DNA of 64,000 bases, from contig NZ_FXTA01000003.1 of NCBI RefSeq assembly GCF_900182645.1, forward strand, positions 558,001 through 622,000, given 5' to 3'. The notes below the pieces were generated by a model. The model was given only the letters and a program-made list of their open reading frames with translations. It did no database searches and had not been told where the DNA came from. The position numbers and the translations under genes were made by a program. This stretch comes from Flavobacterium resistens. Its GTDB lineage: Bacteria > Bacteroidota > Bacteroidia > Flavobacteriales > Flavobacteriaceae. This document shows, piece after piece, positions 1-7,844 of the stretch. Every line of letters starts with the position of its first letter. Position 1 is the first letter of the stretch.

Positions 1-1377
1 TCGAAAGCTTCTCAGGAATTAAACGTAGACTCTTATGTAATAGGAGGATTTGTTCGTGATTTGCTTTTAAATCGAGGTTCTAAAAAAGACATTGACGTTG
101 TTGCAGTTGGAAGTGGAATCGAATTAGCTTTAAAAGTTTCTGATTTACTTCCAAACAAACCAAAAGTTCAGGTTTTTAAAACTTACGGAACCGCAATGCT
201 TCGTTTTGAAGATACTGATATTGAATTCGTAGGCGCCCGAAAAGAATCCTATAACCGCGACAGCCGAAACCCGATTGTAGAAAACGGAACACTTCAGGAC
301 GATCAAAACCGTCGTGATTTCACTATAAATGCGTTGGCTTTATCTTTAAATGAAAATAATTTCGGAGATCTTTTAGATCCTTTTGATGGTTTAGCCGATT
401 TAGAAACCAAAACAATCAAAACGCCTTTGGATCCGGATATTACCTATTCTGATGATCCTTTGCGAATGCTTCGTGCGATTCGTTTTGCAAATCAGTTGAA
501 TTTTGAAATTGAGGAGAATTCCTTAAATGCAATTACAAAAAATGCAGAACGCATCAAAATTATAACCGGCGAAAGAATTGTAGATGAATTGAATAAAATT
601 CTTTCTACAGATAAACCGTCAATAGGATTTTTACTTTTATATAAAACAGGACTTTTAGATTTAATTTTACCTGAATTAACTGCGTTGAATCAGGTCGAAG
701 AAATTGAAGGTCATACGCATAAAAACAATTTTTATCACACTTTAGAAGTTGTCGATAATATTTGTCCAAATACTGATGATGTCTGGTTACGTTGGTCTGC
801 ATTACTTCATGATATTGGAAAAGCGCCGACAAAACGTTTCAATAAAAAACAAGGATGGACTTTTCACGGACATGAATTTCTCGGTGGAAAAATGGCAAAG
901 AAAATCTTCGAACGTTTGCATATGCCTTTGAACCACAAAATGAAATTTGTGCAAAAAATGGTCATCATGAGTTCGCGTCCAATTGTTTTGGCACAAGATA
1001 TTGTGACTGACAGTGCGGTTCGTCGTTTGGTTTTTGACGCTGGCGAAGATGTAGAAAATTTAATGATTTTATGTGAAGCCGATATCACGACCAAAAATCC
1101 TGCGAAATTCAAAAAATACCATAAAAACTTTGAGCTTGTCCGCAAGAAAATTGTTGAAGTTGAAGAACGCGATCATGTTCGTAATTTCCAACCACCAATT
1201 TCCGGCGAAGAAATTATGGAAATGTTTGATTTAAAGCCTTCCCGCGAAATCGGAATTTTAAAAGAAGCTGTAAAAGAAGCCATTTTAGAAGGTGATATTC
1301 CGAATGAATATCAAGCGGCTTATGATTTTGTAATTAAGAGAGCTGAAAAGTTAGGCTTAAAAAAAATAGAGAAATAA
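1..1377 (+). CDS. cca: CCA tRNA nucleotidyltransferase (5' end outside window)
   Basis: Adds or repairs the 3'-terminal CCA of tRNAs in the cytoplasm, using CTP and ATP. The frame is open from base 1, so the true start lies upstream; the GG-F-VRD nucleotide-binding motif is encoded at about 43-60, before the first in-window start-like codon. It is followed by the catalytic DID pair (DIDVV), the RRDFTINAL motif, and DDPLRMLRAIRFA of the RNA-binding region. The C-terminal half carries an HD phosphohydrolase domain (HTHKNNFYHT, LLHDIGK, HGHE). This polymerase-plus-HD layout is usual in Bacteroidota. Heme A synthase starts 13 bp downstream and is probably cotranscribed. The two tRNA-Glu genes in this window do not encode CCA, so they need this enzyme. 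Family assignment is secure; only the N-terminus is missing. Confidence 0.95.
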   Translation, partial: SKASQELNVDSYVIGGFVRDLLLNRGSKKDIDVVAVGSGIELALKVSDLLPNKPKVQVFKTYGTAMLRFEDTDIEFVGARKESYNRDSRNPIVENGTLQDDQNRRDFTINALALSLNENNFGDLLDPFDGLADLETKTIKTPLDPDITYSDDPLRMLRAIRFANQLNFEIEENSLNAITKNAERIKIITGERIVDELNKILSTDKPSIGFLLLYKTGLLDLILPELTALNQVEEIEGHTHKNNFYHTLEVVDNICPNTDDVWLRWSALLHDIGKAPTKRFNKKQGWTFHGHEFLGGKMAKKIFERLHMPLNHKMKFVQKMVIMSSRPIVLAQDIVTDSAVRRLVFDAGEDVENLMILCEADITTKNPAKFKKYHKNFELVRKKIVEVEERDHVRNFQPPISGEEIMEMFDLKPSREIGILKEAVKEAILEGDIPNEYQAAYDFVIKRAEKLGLKKIEK

Positions 1378-1390
1378 GTATTTTAATAAA

Positions 1391-2416
1391 ATGAAAAAAG
1401 AGAATAAATCAGTAATCATTTGGTTACTATCAGGTTGTGCTTTATTATTTTTAATGGTTGTCGTGGGCGGAATTACGCGTTTAACCAATTCAGGTTTATC
1501 AATGACCGACTGGCATTTAGTAACCGACACTTTCCCGCCTTTAACAGAGGCAAAATGGCAAGCTGCTTTTGATGAATACAAGAAGTTTCCAGAATACCAA
1601 AAAATCAATATTCACAACGATTTTCAATTAGCCGATTATAAATTTATTTATTTCTGGGAATGGTTTCACCGTTTCATCGGACGTATTATTGGTTTGGTTT
1701 TCTTTGTGCCTTTTGTTTACTTTTTAGCTAAAAAGAAATTAGATACAGATACAATCAAAAAATGTGTTGTGCTTTTAGGAATGGGCGCTTTTCAAGGATT
1801 CTTAGGATGGTTCATGGTTCGAAGCGGATTAATTGACAACCCGGATGTAAGTCACTTTAGACTTTCTTTACACCTGACTTTTGCCTTTATCACTTTCGCT
1901 TACACACTTTGGGTAGCGCTGGATTTAATTTATCCTGAAAGAAATATCAATAAAATTTTACCGCTTCGAAATATTGCACGTTATGCTTTAGCTGCTTTAT
2001 TAATCCAAATTATTTATGGCGGATTTGTAGCGGGACTAAATGCTGGATTAATTCACAATCATTGGCCTTTAATGAGTGATGGCGAATTTATTCATGAATC
2101 GGTTTTTATTGAGCAATCATCTTTGATTAAGAATTTAATTGAAGGGAAAAGCGGCGTTCAGTTTGTACACCGAACTTTCGCTTATGTAGTTGTGGCAATT
2201 ATTCTTTTTCTTTTCTTCAAAAGCAAAAAATACACACTTACGTCTACTCAGGCAAACGGAATCAAAACTCTTGTAGCATTTGTTTTCATTCAATTTTTAC
2301 TTGGTGTTTTCACTTTATTGTATAGCGTTCCGTTGGCTTTAGGATTAATTCACCAAATTATGGCATTTTTTCTTTTGAGTGCGATGACGTATACTTTGCA
2401 TAGATTGAGTAAATAA
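1391..2416 (+). CDS. ctaA: Heme A synthase, COX15/CtaA family
   Basis: Inner-membrane enzyme that oxidises the C8 methyl of heme O to a formyl group, giving heme A for aa3-type cytochrome oxidases. The 341-residue protein has about eight hydrophobic segments. The conserved heme-ligand histidines appear in WEWFHRFIGR, SHFRLSLHL, FVHRTFAYV and LIHQIMAF. The N-terminal GGITRLTNSGLSMTDW is a family hallmark. Length matches the two-bundle form of the family. It starts 13 bp after the CCA enzyme and is followed by a strong terminator at about 2433, so it ends the transcription unit. Haem partners (CtaB, cytochrome oxidase subunits) are not in the window. Confidence 0.95.
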   Translation: MKKENKSVIIWLLSGCALLFLMVVVGGITRLTNSGLSMTDWHLVTDTFPPLTEAKWQAAFDEYKKFPEYQKINIHNDFQLADYKFIYFWEWFHRFIGRIIGLVFFVPFVYFLAKKKLDTDTIKKCVVLLGMGAFQGFLGWFMVRSGLIDNPDVSHFRLSLHLTFAFITFAYTLWVALDLIYPERNINKILPLRNIARYALAALLIQIIYGGFVAGLNAGLIHNHWPLMSDGEFIHESVFIEQSSLIKNLIEGKSGVQFVHRTFAYVVVAIILFLFFKSKKYTLTSTQANGIKTLVAFVFIQFLLGVFTLLYSVPLALGLIHQIMAFFLLSAMTYTLHRLSK

Positions 2417-2432
2417 TTTAAAATTTAAGACA

Positions 2433-2468
2433 TAAAAAAAATCCTTCAAAATGAAGGATTTTTTTTTA
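2433..2468 (+). terminator. Intrinsic terminator after ctaA
   Basis: The arms AATCCTTC and GAAGGATT are separated by AAAAT or similar and flanked by an A-run on the left and a run of eight or more T on the right. This is a classical rho-independent shape for plus-strand transcription. The left A-run also allows use in the opposite direction. Confidence 0.85.
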
Positions 2469-2514
2469 TGTATATAAGCCTATAATGTTTCCAATCTTTT
2501 CCAACCGGATTGAT

Positions 2515-2530
2515 CCCGATAGCTATCGGG
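2515..2530. repeat. Palindrome CCCGATAGCTATCGGG
   Basis: A perfect 16-bp palindrome between ctaA and the LytTR regulator gene. A near-identical copy (CCCGATAGTTATCGGG) sits at 8450-8465 in the middle of an inverted repeat-array pair. Two copies in 64 kb between genes suggest a dispersed small palindromic repeat. No function can be read from sequence. Confidence 0.7.
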
Positions 2531-2616
2531 AGAGCCCTACAAAATGAATCGAGCCGCTGGCTCTTTATTTAGATAGTTTTGAAAAAAAATTAGATCTTAA
2601 AATGAGGGAAGTAATT

Positions 2617-3384
2617 TTATCCCAACCAAGCCTTAAAATCCTGTACTTTTTCTCGGCTTACAATTACCTCATCTTCTTTATAAGATGGCAAAATAACTTT
2701 AAGTCGGGAATTGGTGTAAACCTGAATTTCTTTTATTGCCTGAAGCGGAACAATAAATTTTCTGCTTACGCGAAAGAAATCCTTCATATCTAATTCCTGT
2801 TCCAGAATTTCCAGAGTTGAATCGATCAGATAATTTCGATTGTCGAAAGTGTGAATGTAAGTTCCTTTATTTTCACTGAAAAAACATTCGATTTCATCTG
2901 TAGTAATTACTTTTAAATGCTGTCCGATTTTAACTGTAAAACGTTTTTTGAATGTTTTCTCAAAAGGATTTGACAGCATTTTTCGTATTTGTTCAAAATC
3001 AAGCTGTAAATTACTGCTTTCTGATTCCGGTTTAGGAAGTCGGGTTTTGAATTTCGTCACTGCAACTTCCAGATCATCTTCATCAATTGGTTTTAAAAGA
3101 TAATCGATGCTATTCAATTTAAAGGCTTTTAATGCATATTCATCATAAGCCGTTGTAAAAATTATAGCGCTTTTGATATCTATTTTTTCAAAAATTTCAA
3201 ACGACAAACCATCAGAAAGCTGAATATCCAAAAATATTAAATCAGGATGCTGATTATTGGCAAACCAATCAACAGATTCTTCAACAGAATGCAGCATGGT
3301 TTCTACAGCAATATTTAATTTTTCTAATTTTCGCTGTAATAATCTTGCAGCCGGTTTTTCGTCTTCTATAATTAATGTGGTCAT
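2617..3384 (-). CDS. LytTR-family response regulator
   Basis: A two-component response regulator of 255 residues. The receiver domain occupies about residues 1-120: acidic pocket E7-D8, phospho-acceptor D53 in LDIQLSDG, the T of FTTAYDEYA, and the lysine of LLKPID. A LytTR DNA-binding domain covers about 150-255 (RFTVKIGQHLKVI, FFSENKGTYIHT, FFRVSRKFIVPL). It should bind promoter DNA when phosphorylated. It is the last gene of the minus-strand run that begins with the DUF2141 gene and includes the LytS-type kinase at 5792-7150, with the seven free 2TM genes between kinase and regulator. The gap to the last 2TM gene is 52 bp. The kinase is therefore its likely partner; this is inferred from context. 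Confidence 0.93.
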   Translation of the reverse strand: MTTLIIEDEKPAARLLQRKLEKLNIAVETMLHSVEESVDWFANNQHPDLIFLDIQLSDGLSFEIFEKIDIKSAIIFTTAYDEYALKAFKLNSIDYLLKPIDEDDLEVAVTKFKTRLPKPESESSNLQLDFEQIRKMLSNPFEKTFKKRFTVKIGQHLKVITTDEIECFFSENKGTYIHTFDNRNYLIDSTLEILEQELDMKDFFRVSRKFIVPLQAIKEIQVYTNSRLKVILPSYKEDEVIVSREKVQDFKAWLG

Positions 3385-3436
3385 TTATTAAATTGAAAAA
3401 ATTAAAAATTTGGTTTTGGTTATAGTTTTTGTAAAA

Positions 3437-3805
3437 TTACTCCCATTTATTGGTATTTTGAGCTTCTTTATCCATATACTTCTGAATTTTTTTCTTTTCC
3501 CATTCGCTACCAAAAAAGACATCTGGTCCAAAAACAGAAAAAGCATGAATTACTAATGCGATTCCCCAATAAAAAGCAGTAGAATAAGTATGCCAGTCTG
3601 ATAAGCCGTTGTAAATTATATCTTTTCCAAATACATCACGGTTTAAATTTGTTATTATAATTATGGCATTTACAATAATATAAACTCGTAAATGCGAGTA
3701 AAAGCCTTTTATTCTTTTGACTTTTCTGTAAGCGATATTAAAGTTTTCATCTTTACTATATTCTTCGCCATATTCTTCAAAAATGTTTCTTCCAAAACGT
3801 CTCAT
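3437..3805 (-). CDS. 2TM-domain protein, type C (second copy)
   Basis: Small inner-membrane protein of 122 residues with one 2TM domain (two transmembrane helices joined by a short loop; function unknown for the family). A basic/acidic N-terminal part leads into KVKRIKGFYSHL, then TM1 (VYIIVNAIIIITNL), a loop with WHTYSTAFYWG, TM2, and a cytoplasmic-type tail SEWEKKKIQKYM ending in KWE. It is a close paralogue of the preceding gene (3823-4191) and the last of seven free-standing 2TM genes. The two type C copies share the longer N-terminus and the insert with WHTYSTAFYWGIALV. It lies 17 bp after its neighbour and upstream of the LytTR regulator. Confidence 0.85.
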   Translation of the reverse strand: MRRFGRNIFEEYGEEYSKDENFNIAYRKVKRIKGFYSHLRVYIIVNAIIIITNLNRDVFGKDIIYNGLSDWHTYSTAFYWGIALVIHAFSVFGPDVFFGSEWEKKKIQKYMDKEAQNTNKWE

Positions 3806-3822
3806 TTTATATGCCTTTTAAA

Positions 3823-4191
3823 TTATTGCCATTTATTTGCTTTCGTAGACTCCTGATTCATATATTCCTGAATCTTTCTTTCCTCCCAGTCATCACTAAA
3901 GAATATGTCTCGTCCAAAAACTGATACAGCATGCATTACTAATGCAATTCCCCAGTAAAAAGCTGTAGAATAAGTATGCCATTCAAATAAGCCACTATCA
4001 TTAAAATGACTTCCAATAAACTCTCTGTTCAAACTCGAAATGATAATAATTGCATTCACGATTAGATATACTTTTAAGTGCGAGTAAAAACCTTTTATTC
4101 TTCTCACTTTTCTGTATGCAATATTAAAGCGTTCATCACTCGAAAATTCATTTCTGTATTCTTCGTACATGCGTCTTCTTAAACGTCCCAT
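3823..4191 (-). CDS. 2TM-domain protein, type C (first copy)
   Basis: A 122-residue membrane protein with a single 2TM domain and clear paralogy to the gene at 3437-3805 along its whole length. Shared elements are FNIAYRKV, RIKGFYSHL, the WHTYSTAFYWGIALV loop/TM2 region, VFG-DIFF, and a tail with DDWEERKIQEYM and terminal KWQ. The N-terminus is unusually basic (MGRLRRRMYEEY). It follows the type A copy at 4210-4515 by 18 bp, unlike the 2-nt junctions further upstream in the operon. Function is unknown; a membrane partner or sensor subunit for the 2TM-fused kinase is an inference. Confidence 0.85.
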   Translation of the reverse strand: MGRLRRRMYEEYRNEFSSDERFNIAYRKVRRIKGFYSHLKVYLIVNAIIIISSLNREFIGSHFNDSGLFEWHTYSTAFYWGIALVMHAVSVFGRDIFFSDDWEERKIQEYMNQESTKANKWQ

Positions 4192-4209
4192 TTTTTTATC
4201 TTTTAATGA

Positions 4210-4515
4210 TTATTGCCATTTCTTTTTGTTCTCTTTTTCCTTTTCCATCAGTTCTTTTATCTTTTTTTCTTCCCAGTCTTTTCCAAGAACCGGAAATACT
4301 TCAAAAACCTTTAATCCGTGAAAAAGAACTCCAACGCCCCACCACATTAATGGCCAATAAAACCAAAGATGATTTGGTGAAGTCATTAAATTTATAACAA
4401 TCAAAACTATGTTTACTAAAATAAAGGCCGTTAAGTTTCCATAAAAACCTTTTATATTTTCAACTTTCTTTTTTGCCAGGTAATATTTATCCTCGTCATT
4501 AAAATTTACTTCCAT
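4210..4515 (-). CDS. 2TM-domain protein, type A
   Basis: About 101 residues with one 2TM domain: AKKKVENIKGFYGNL, TM1 (AFILVNIVLIVINLM), TSPNHLWF loop, TM2 (WWGVGVLFHGLKVF), then KDWEEKKIKELM and terminal KKWQ. A longer start at 4527 overlaps the previous gene by 10 bp. I prefer the ATG at 4515, which lies 2 nt after that gene's stop, because the same stop-NN-ATG spacing is forced at 5155, where no longer start exists. It belongs to the A subtype that also includes the kinase-fused copy. The product is probably membrane-bound with a charged cytoplasmic tail. Confidence 0.85.
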   Translation of the reverse strand: MEVNFNDEDKYYLAKKKVENIKGFYGNLTAFILVNIVLIVINLMTSPNHLWFYWPLMWWGVGVLFHGLKVFEVFPVLGKDWEEKKIKELMEKEKENKKKWQ

Positions 4516-4517
4516 GA

Positions 4518-4850
4518 TTATTCCCATTTTTGTTTTTTAACTTTTTTATTATCTAAAAGGCTTTTCATTTTTCGCTCTTCCCATTCTTCATCAAAAATCT
4601 TATATGAAGCAAACAAATCGATTACAGATACTAAAAATACACTTGTCCAAATTACCATTACAACACTGTTTAAATATTGTACAGGAAAGAAATTCAGTGA
4701 AACTCCGTAAAATTCTTTTAAAATATAGATCGTCAATCCAATCGTGTAAATAAATGCATGTACATATAAAGATCTGAATTGAACAGATTTTTTGCTGAAA
4801 ATTTTTTGAAACTCAAATTTTCCTCGGTCATTATTACAATTTGTTTCCAT
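4518..4850 (-). CDS. 2TM-domain protein, type B (second copy)
   Basis: About 110 residues. It shows the B-subtype features: SVQFRSLYVHAFIYTIGL, YILKEFYGVSLNFFP, VVMVIWTSVFLVSVIDLFASYKIF, then EEWEERKMKSLL and terminal QKWE. It is a paralogue of the gene at 5463-5792 but distinct from the A and C copies in both helices. The start at 4850 is 2 nt past the upstream stop; an alternative ATG at 4862 would overlap that gene by 10 bp. Stop/start spacing this tight implies translational coupling along the array. No function is known beyond the 2TM family label. Confidence 0.83.
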   Translation of the reverse strand: METNCNNDRGKFEFQKIFSKKSVQFRSLYVHAFIYTIGLTIYILKEFYGVSLNFFPVQYLNSVVMVIWTSVFLVSVIDLFASYKIFDEEWEERKMKSLLDNKKVKKQKWE

Positions 4851-4852
4851 AA

Positions 4853-5155
4853 TTATTTCCAAGTTTGTTTATTTTTTTCTTTTTCTAAAATTTCTTTTAT
4901 TTTTCGCTCCTCCCAATCTTTACTAAAAGCAGGTGAAATTTCAAAAGTTTTTAGACCATGTATTACTACTCCTATTCCCCAGCCGAACACACACCATATA
5001 AACCATAAATATTCTGGCGAAGTCATCAGGTTTATAACAATCAGGATTACCGTTACCAGAATAAAAACCGTTAAATGCTCGTAAAATCCTCTAATCTCTT
5101 TTACTCTTTTTTGAGCTTTCTGATAACGTTTTGCTTGAGTATGATCAGATTCCAT
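4853..5155 (-). CDS. 2TM-domain protein, type A
   Basis: 100 residues: QKAQKRVKEIRGFYEHL, TM1 (TVFILVTVILIVINLM), TSPEYLWF loop, TM2 (FGWGIGVVIHGLKTF), SPAFSKDWEERKIKEILEKE and terminal QTWK. It is nearly superposable on the copy at 5158-5460 and on the C-terminal 90 residues of the kinase at 5792-7150. Its ATG lies exactly 2 nt after the previous stop with no alternative start, which sets the spacing rule used for its neighbours. Two type A genes stand back to back here, at the centre of an A-B-A-A-B-A order. Confidence 0.87.
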   Translation of the reverse strand: MESDHTQAKRYQKAQKRVKEIRGFYEHLTVFILVTVILIVINLMTSPEYLWFIWCVFGWGIGVVIHGLKTFEISPAFSKDWEERKIKEILEKEKNKQTWK

Positions 5156-5157
5156 GA

Positions 5158-5460
5158 TTATTCCCAGATTTTTTTGTTATTTTCTTTCTCTAGAAGCTCT
5201 CTAATTTTTCGCTCTTCCCATTCTTTACTAAAGGCCGGCGAAATTCTAAAAACCTTCATGGCATGCATTACGATGGCAAATCCCCAGCCTAACAAAGACC
5301 AAATAAACCATAAATAACCTGGAGAAGTCATAAGATTTACTACTATTACAATTGGATTGCAAAGAAGAAACACGGTCAAATGCTGGTAAAATTCTTTAAT
5401 CTCTTTTACTCTTTTTTGAGCTTCATAGTAACGTTCTGCTTCAGTATAATCTGGTTTCAT
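5158..5460 (-). CDS. 2TM-domain protein, type A
   Basis: About 100 residues: EAQKRVKEIKEFYQHL, TM1 (VFLLCNPIVIVVNLM), TSPGYLWF loop, TM2 (LGWGFAIVMHAMKVF), SPAFSKEWEERKIRELL and terminal KIWE. A longer start at 5472 would overlap the upstream gene; the ATG at 5460 follows the upstream TAG by 2 nt and fits the array rule. The highest similarity in the array is to 4853-5155, consistent with recent tandem duplication. It is expected to be an inner-membrane protein with both termini on the same side. Confidence 0.86.
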   Translation of the reverse strand: MKPDYTEAERYYEAQKRVKEIKEFYQHLTVFLLCNPIVIVVNLMTSPGYLWFIWSLLGWGFAIVMHAMKVFRISPAFSKEWEERKIRELLEKENNKKIWE

Positions 5461-5462
5461 AA

Positions 5463-5792
5463 CTATTCCCATTTTTGTTTTTCGTTTTCTTTTTCTAAGA
5501 TCCTTTTAACTTTACGCTCTTCCCATTCGGTTCCAAAAATTTTAAACGAAGCAAATAAATCTATTGCGTTAATTAAAAATGCTGTTGTCCAGATGACCAT
5601 TACAAATCCGTTAATATATCTTAAGGGTAAAAAATTAAATGGTACTCCAAAATATTCTTTCAATACATAAATTACCCATCCAATAAAAAAGACAAATGCA
5701 TGTGAATAAAATGATTTCAGTTTCTCTATTTTTCTTTTAGCAAACTGCTGTAAATCGTATTCCTCCTGATTATTATTGAAATGTGTTTCCAT
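5463..5792 (-). CDS. 2TM-domain protein, type B (first copy)
   Basis: 109 residues of the B subtype: AKRKIEKLKSFYSHAFVFFIG, YVLKEYFGVPFNFLPL, GFVMVIWTTAFLINAIDLF, then TEWEERKVKRILEKE and terminal QKWE. Its ATG shares one base with the stop of the 2TM-fused kinase gene (TAATG), so translation is probably coupled to the kinase. It is the first free-standing 2TM gene after the kinase. The shared WEERK tail shows it is homologous to the type A copies although its helices have diverged. Confidence 0.85.
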   Translation of the reverse strand: METHFNNNQEEYDLQQFAKRKIEKLKSFYSHAFVFFIGWVIYVLKEYFGVPFNFLPLRYINGFVMVIWTTAFLINAIDLFASFKIFGTEWEERKVKRILEKENEKQKWE

Positions 5793-7150
5793 TATTTCCA
5801 GGTTTGTTTGTTGTTTTCTTTTTCTAAAATCTCTCTAATTTTACGTTCTTCCCAATCTGAGCTGTAACCAAAAACTTTAAAAGCATGCATTACAACTCCA
5901 AATCCCCAGCCCAAAGCTGAAAACCAAAACCATTGAAATCCAGGAGAATACCTCAAATTTATAAAAATTAAAAACGGAATCACGCAACAGTACGAAATAA
6001 CATTTCCGTAAAAACCTTTTAATTCCTCTACTCTTTTTTTAGCTCTGAAATAAGCTTTGTTTTCATCGCTATAGTCTGCACTTGTTTCCATAACTGTTAT
6101 TTGTTTAGTTAAAATCGGAATCTTAACTGTGAATGTTTTTTCATTTTGTTCTACTAAAACTTTTCTGTTGGTTACAATTCCGTATCGGTTTACGATATTT
6201 TGTAATCCAACTCCTTGTCTGTCCTGCAAAACTTCCTTCTTTTGAAAATCATTTTGAATCGCGAGATAATCTCCGTCAATAAAAATTCTGATATGCAAAG
6301 GTTTTTGTTCACTTACAACATTGTGTTTTACCGTATTTTCTAATAAAAGCTGCAACGATAACGGAACCACTTTTGCATCTGGATTAATAGCTGTTGAAGG
6401 CAATTCGTAGAACAAACTATTTTCGAAACGCATTTTCAGCAAATTCATGTACGTTTTCGCAAATGATAATTCGTCTTCAACTGAAACCAATTCTTTATCT
6501 TTTTGCTCCAAAACATAACGATAGATTTTAGACAAAGAGGTGGTAAATCGTTGTGCATTATCTGGATTTTCTTCAATCAAAGAACTTAATACATTGAGGC
6601 TGTTAAAAAGGAAATGCGGATCAATTTGGTTCTTTAAACTCTCGAATTTGGCATTTGCTGTTCCGGCGATAATCTTTTGTTGCGTGATTTCAAATTTTGA
6701 TGCCTGTTTCCATTTCACCATAAAACTTCTGGCCTGCAAGAAAGTCGAAACTCCTAAAGAAACAACGATATAAAAAAGATGTACCCAAAGCATTCGTGCA
6801 CTAAAAAACACATCTAAAGTAACATGTTGCAGGATAACAAAAATGAAATAATTTATTCCTAAAACTACCGGAACTGTATACAACACAGTAGTCAGGATTC
6901 CGTAATAAACTCTCAAATTTGTTTGTTCCAGCCAATCCCATTTTTTATCCAGATAAACGCTTATAAATCCGTTTCCAAAACCGAGTCCGAAAGAATAAAG
7001 ACAGCTTACAAAAAAAGTTACTAGAACATTCTTAACGCTTAAATCGTCTCCCAAAAATGCTGAAAATAATATGGCAAAGACCATAGAAATCTTGAAACAT
7101 GTGATTGTTCCATTTCTTACATCTGCAAAGCTACTTCTATAGTCTTTCAT
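5792..7150 (-). CDS. LytS-type sensor histidine kinase fused to a C-terminal 2TM domain
   Basis: 452 residues. Residues 10-145 hold about four membrane helices. Residues 160-245 are a His_kinase (LytS/YpdA-type) domain with phospho-acceptor H179 in DPHFLFNSLN. Residues 260-347 are an HATPase domain with the N box LLLENTVKHN and a glycine loop GVGLQNIVNRYG. From residue 354 the sequence is a complete 2TM domain of the A subtype (KRVEELKGFYGN, SPGFQWFWF, SDWEERKIREIL, terminal TWK), so the kinase ends in two further membrane helices. M354 begins METSADY, resembling the start of free-standing copies (METHFNN, METNCNN), so it may be a former start codon. The kinase is the likely partner of the LytTR regulator at the operon end. 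It lies 23 bp after the 207-residue TPR-like gene. Confidence 0.9.
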   Translation of the reverse strand: MKDYRSSFADVRNGTITCFKISMVFAILFSAFLGDDLSVKNVLVTFFVSCLYSFGLGFGNGFISVYLDKKWDWLEQTNLRVYYGILTTVLYTVPVVLGINYFIFVILQHVTLDVFFSARMLWVHLFYIVVSLGVSTFLQARSFMVKWKQASKFEITQQKIIAGTANAKFESLKNQIDPHFLFNSLNVLSSLIEENPDNAQRFTTSLSKIYRYVLEQKDKELVSVEDELSFAKTYMNLLKMRFENSLFYELPSTAINPDAKVVPLSLQLLLENTVKHNVVSEQKPLHIRIFIDGDYLAIQNDFQKKEVLQDRQGVGLQNIVNRYGIVTNRKVLVEQNEKTFTVKIPILTKQITVMETSADYSDENKAYFRAKKRVEELKGFYGNVISYCCVIPFLIFINLRYSPGFQWFWFSALGWGFGVVMHAFKVFGYSSDWEERKIREILEKENNKQTWK

Positions 7151-7173
7151 TCTAAATCAGCTTAAATTAGTTT

Positions 7174-7797
7174 TTATTTTTTACAATTTTTTTGTGCTTC
7201 TACTGCTCTTTCTAATCCCCATTTTGGTGAAAAAGGTGTTGCAGGTTTAAATGTAGCAAAAAGTTCAATAGCTTTATCAACTTGCGCACAAAGCGGTTTT
7301 GTATCAACTCCTGTCCATTTTGCGCCTCCTAATTGGTAGTCAGCTTCTCCAAAAACGGCTCTTGGATTATTTGGATCGATTGCTTTTGCTTTTGCGTAAG
7401 CTTCCATTACTTTTCCAGAATATTTCATTCCGTTTGTCATTGGATCAGCTACAACATATCCTGTGTAAATCAACGCTTGCATAACATAAAGCTCAGCATT
7501 GTTTTGATCTTTTATCATTTCCTGATCTAAAGCATCTTGTGCTTTTGTCAACAACAAATCAATTTTTGTTTTGTCTTTTTCAGAAAAAACGGCTGTTGCA
7601 TTAATCAAGGCTACATAATAATTAGGCAAATAACTTGTTTTTTCAGCTGCTGCGATTCTTTCAAACATTGCAGAAGCTTCTGCATTTTTCCCTTCTTTCC
7701 AAAGCCCGAAAGCTTTTCCCATTCCTTGTTCAAACTGTGTTTGTGCTGAACTTATTACTACTACAAATAATGCGATTAAAGTGGTGATTTTTTTCAT
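7174..7797 (-). CDS. Exported TPR-like protein
   Basis: 207 residues with a signal peptide (MKKITTLIALFVVVISSAQ) and a helical repeat-like body: FGLWKEGKNAEASAMFERI, NYYVALINATAV, QNNAELYVMQALIYTGY, and AKAIDPNNPRAVFGEADYQLG, the last resembling a TPR B-helix turn. It is probably periplasmic. It sits between the DUF2141 gene (47 bp upstream) and the 2TM kinase gene (23 bp downstream), so it is likely part of the same transcript. Its role is unknown; a periplasmic partner of the sensor system or of the TonB receptor is only inferred. Confidence 0.75.
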   Translation of the reverse strand: MKKITTLIALFVVVISSAQTQFEQGMGKAFGLWKEGKNAEASAMFERIAAAEKTSYLPNYYVALINATAVFSEKDKTKIDLLLTKAQDALDQEMIKDQNNAELYVMQALIYTGYVVADPMTNGMKYSGKVMEAYAKAKAIDPNNPRAVFGEADYQLGGAKWTGVDTKPLCAQVDKAIELFATFKPATPFSPKWGLERAVEAQKNCKK

Positions 7798-7844
7798 TTT
7801 ATAAATTATTTAATGGTTTGTTATATGGATTAGTTATTTGTTTA

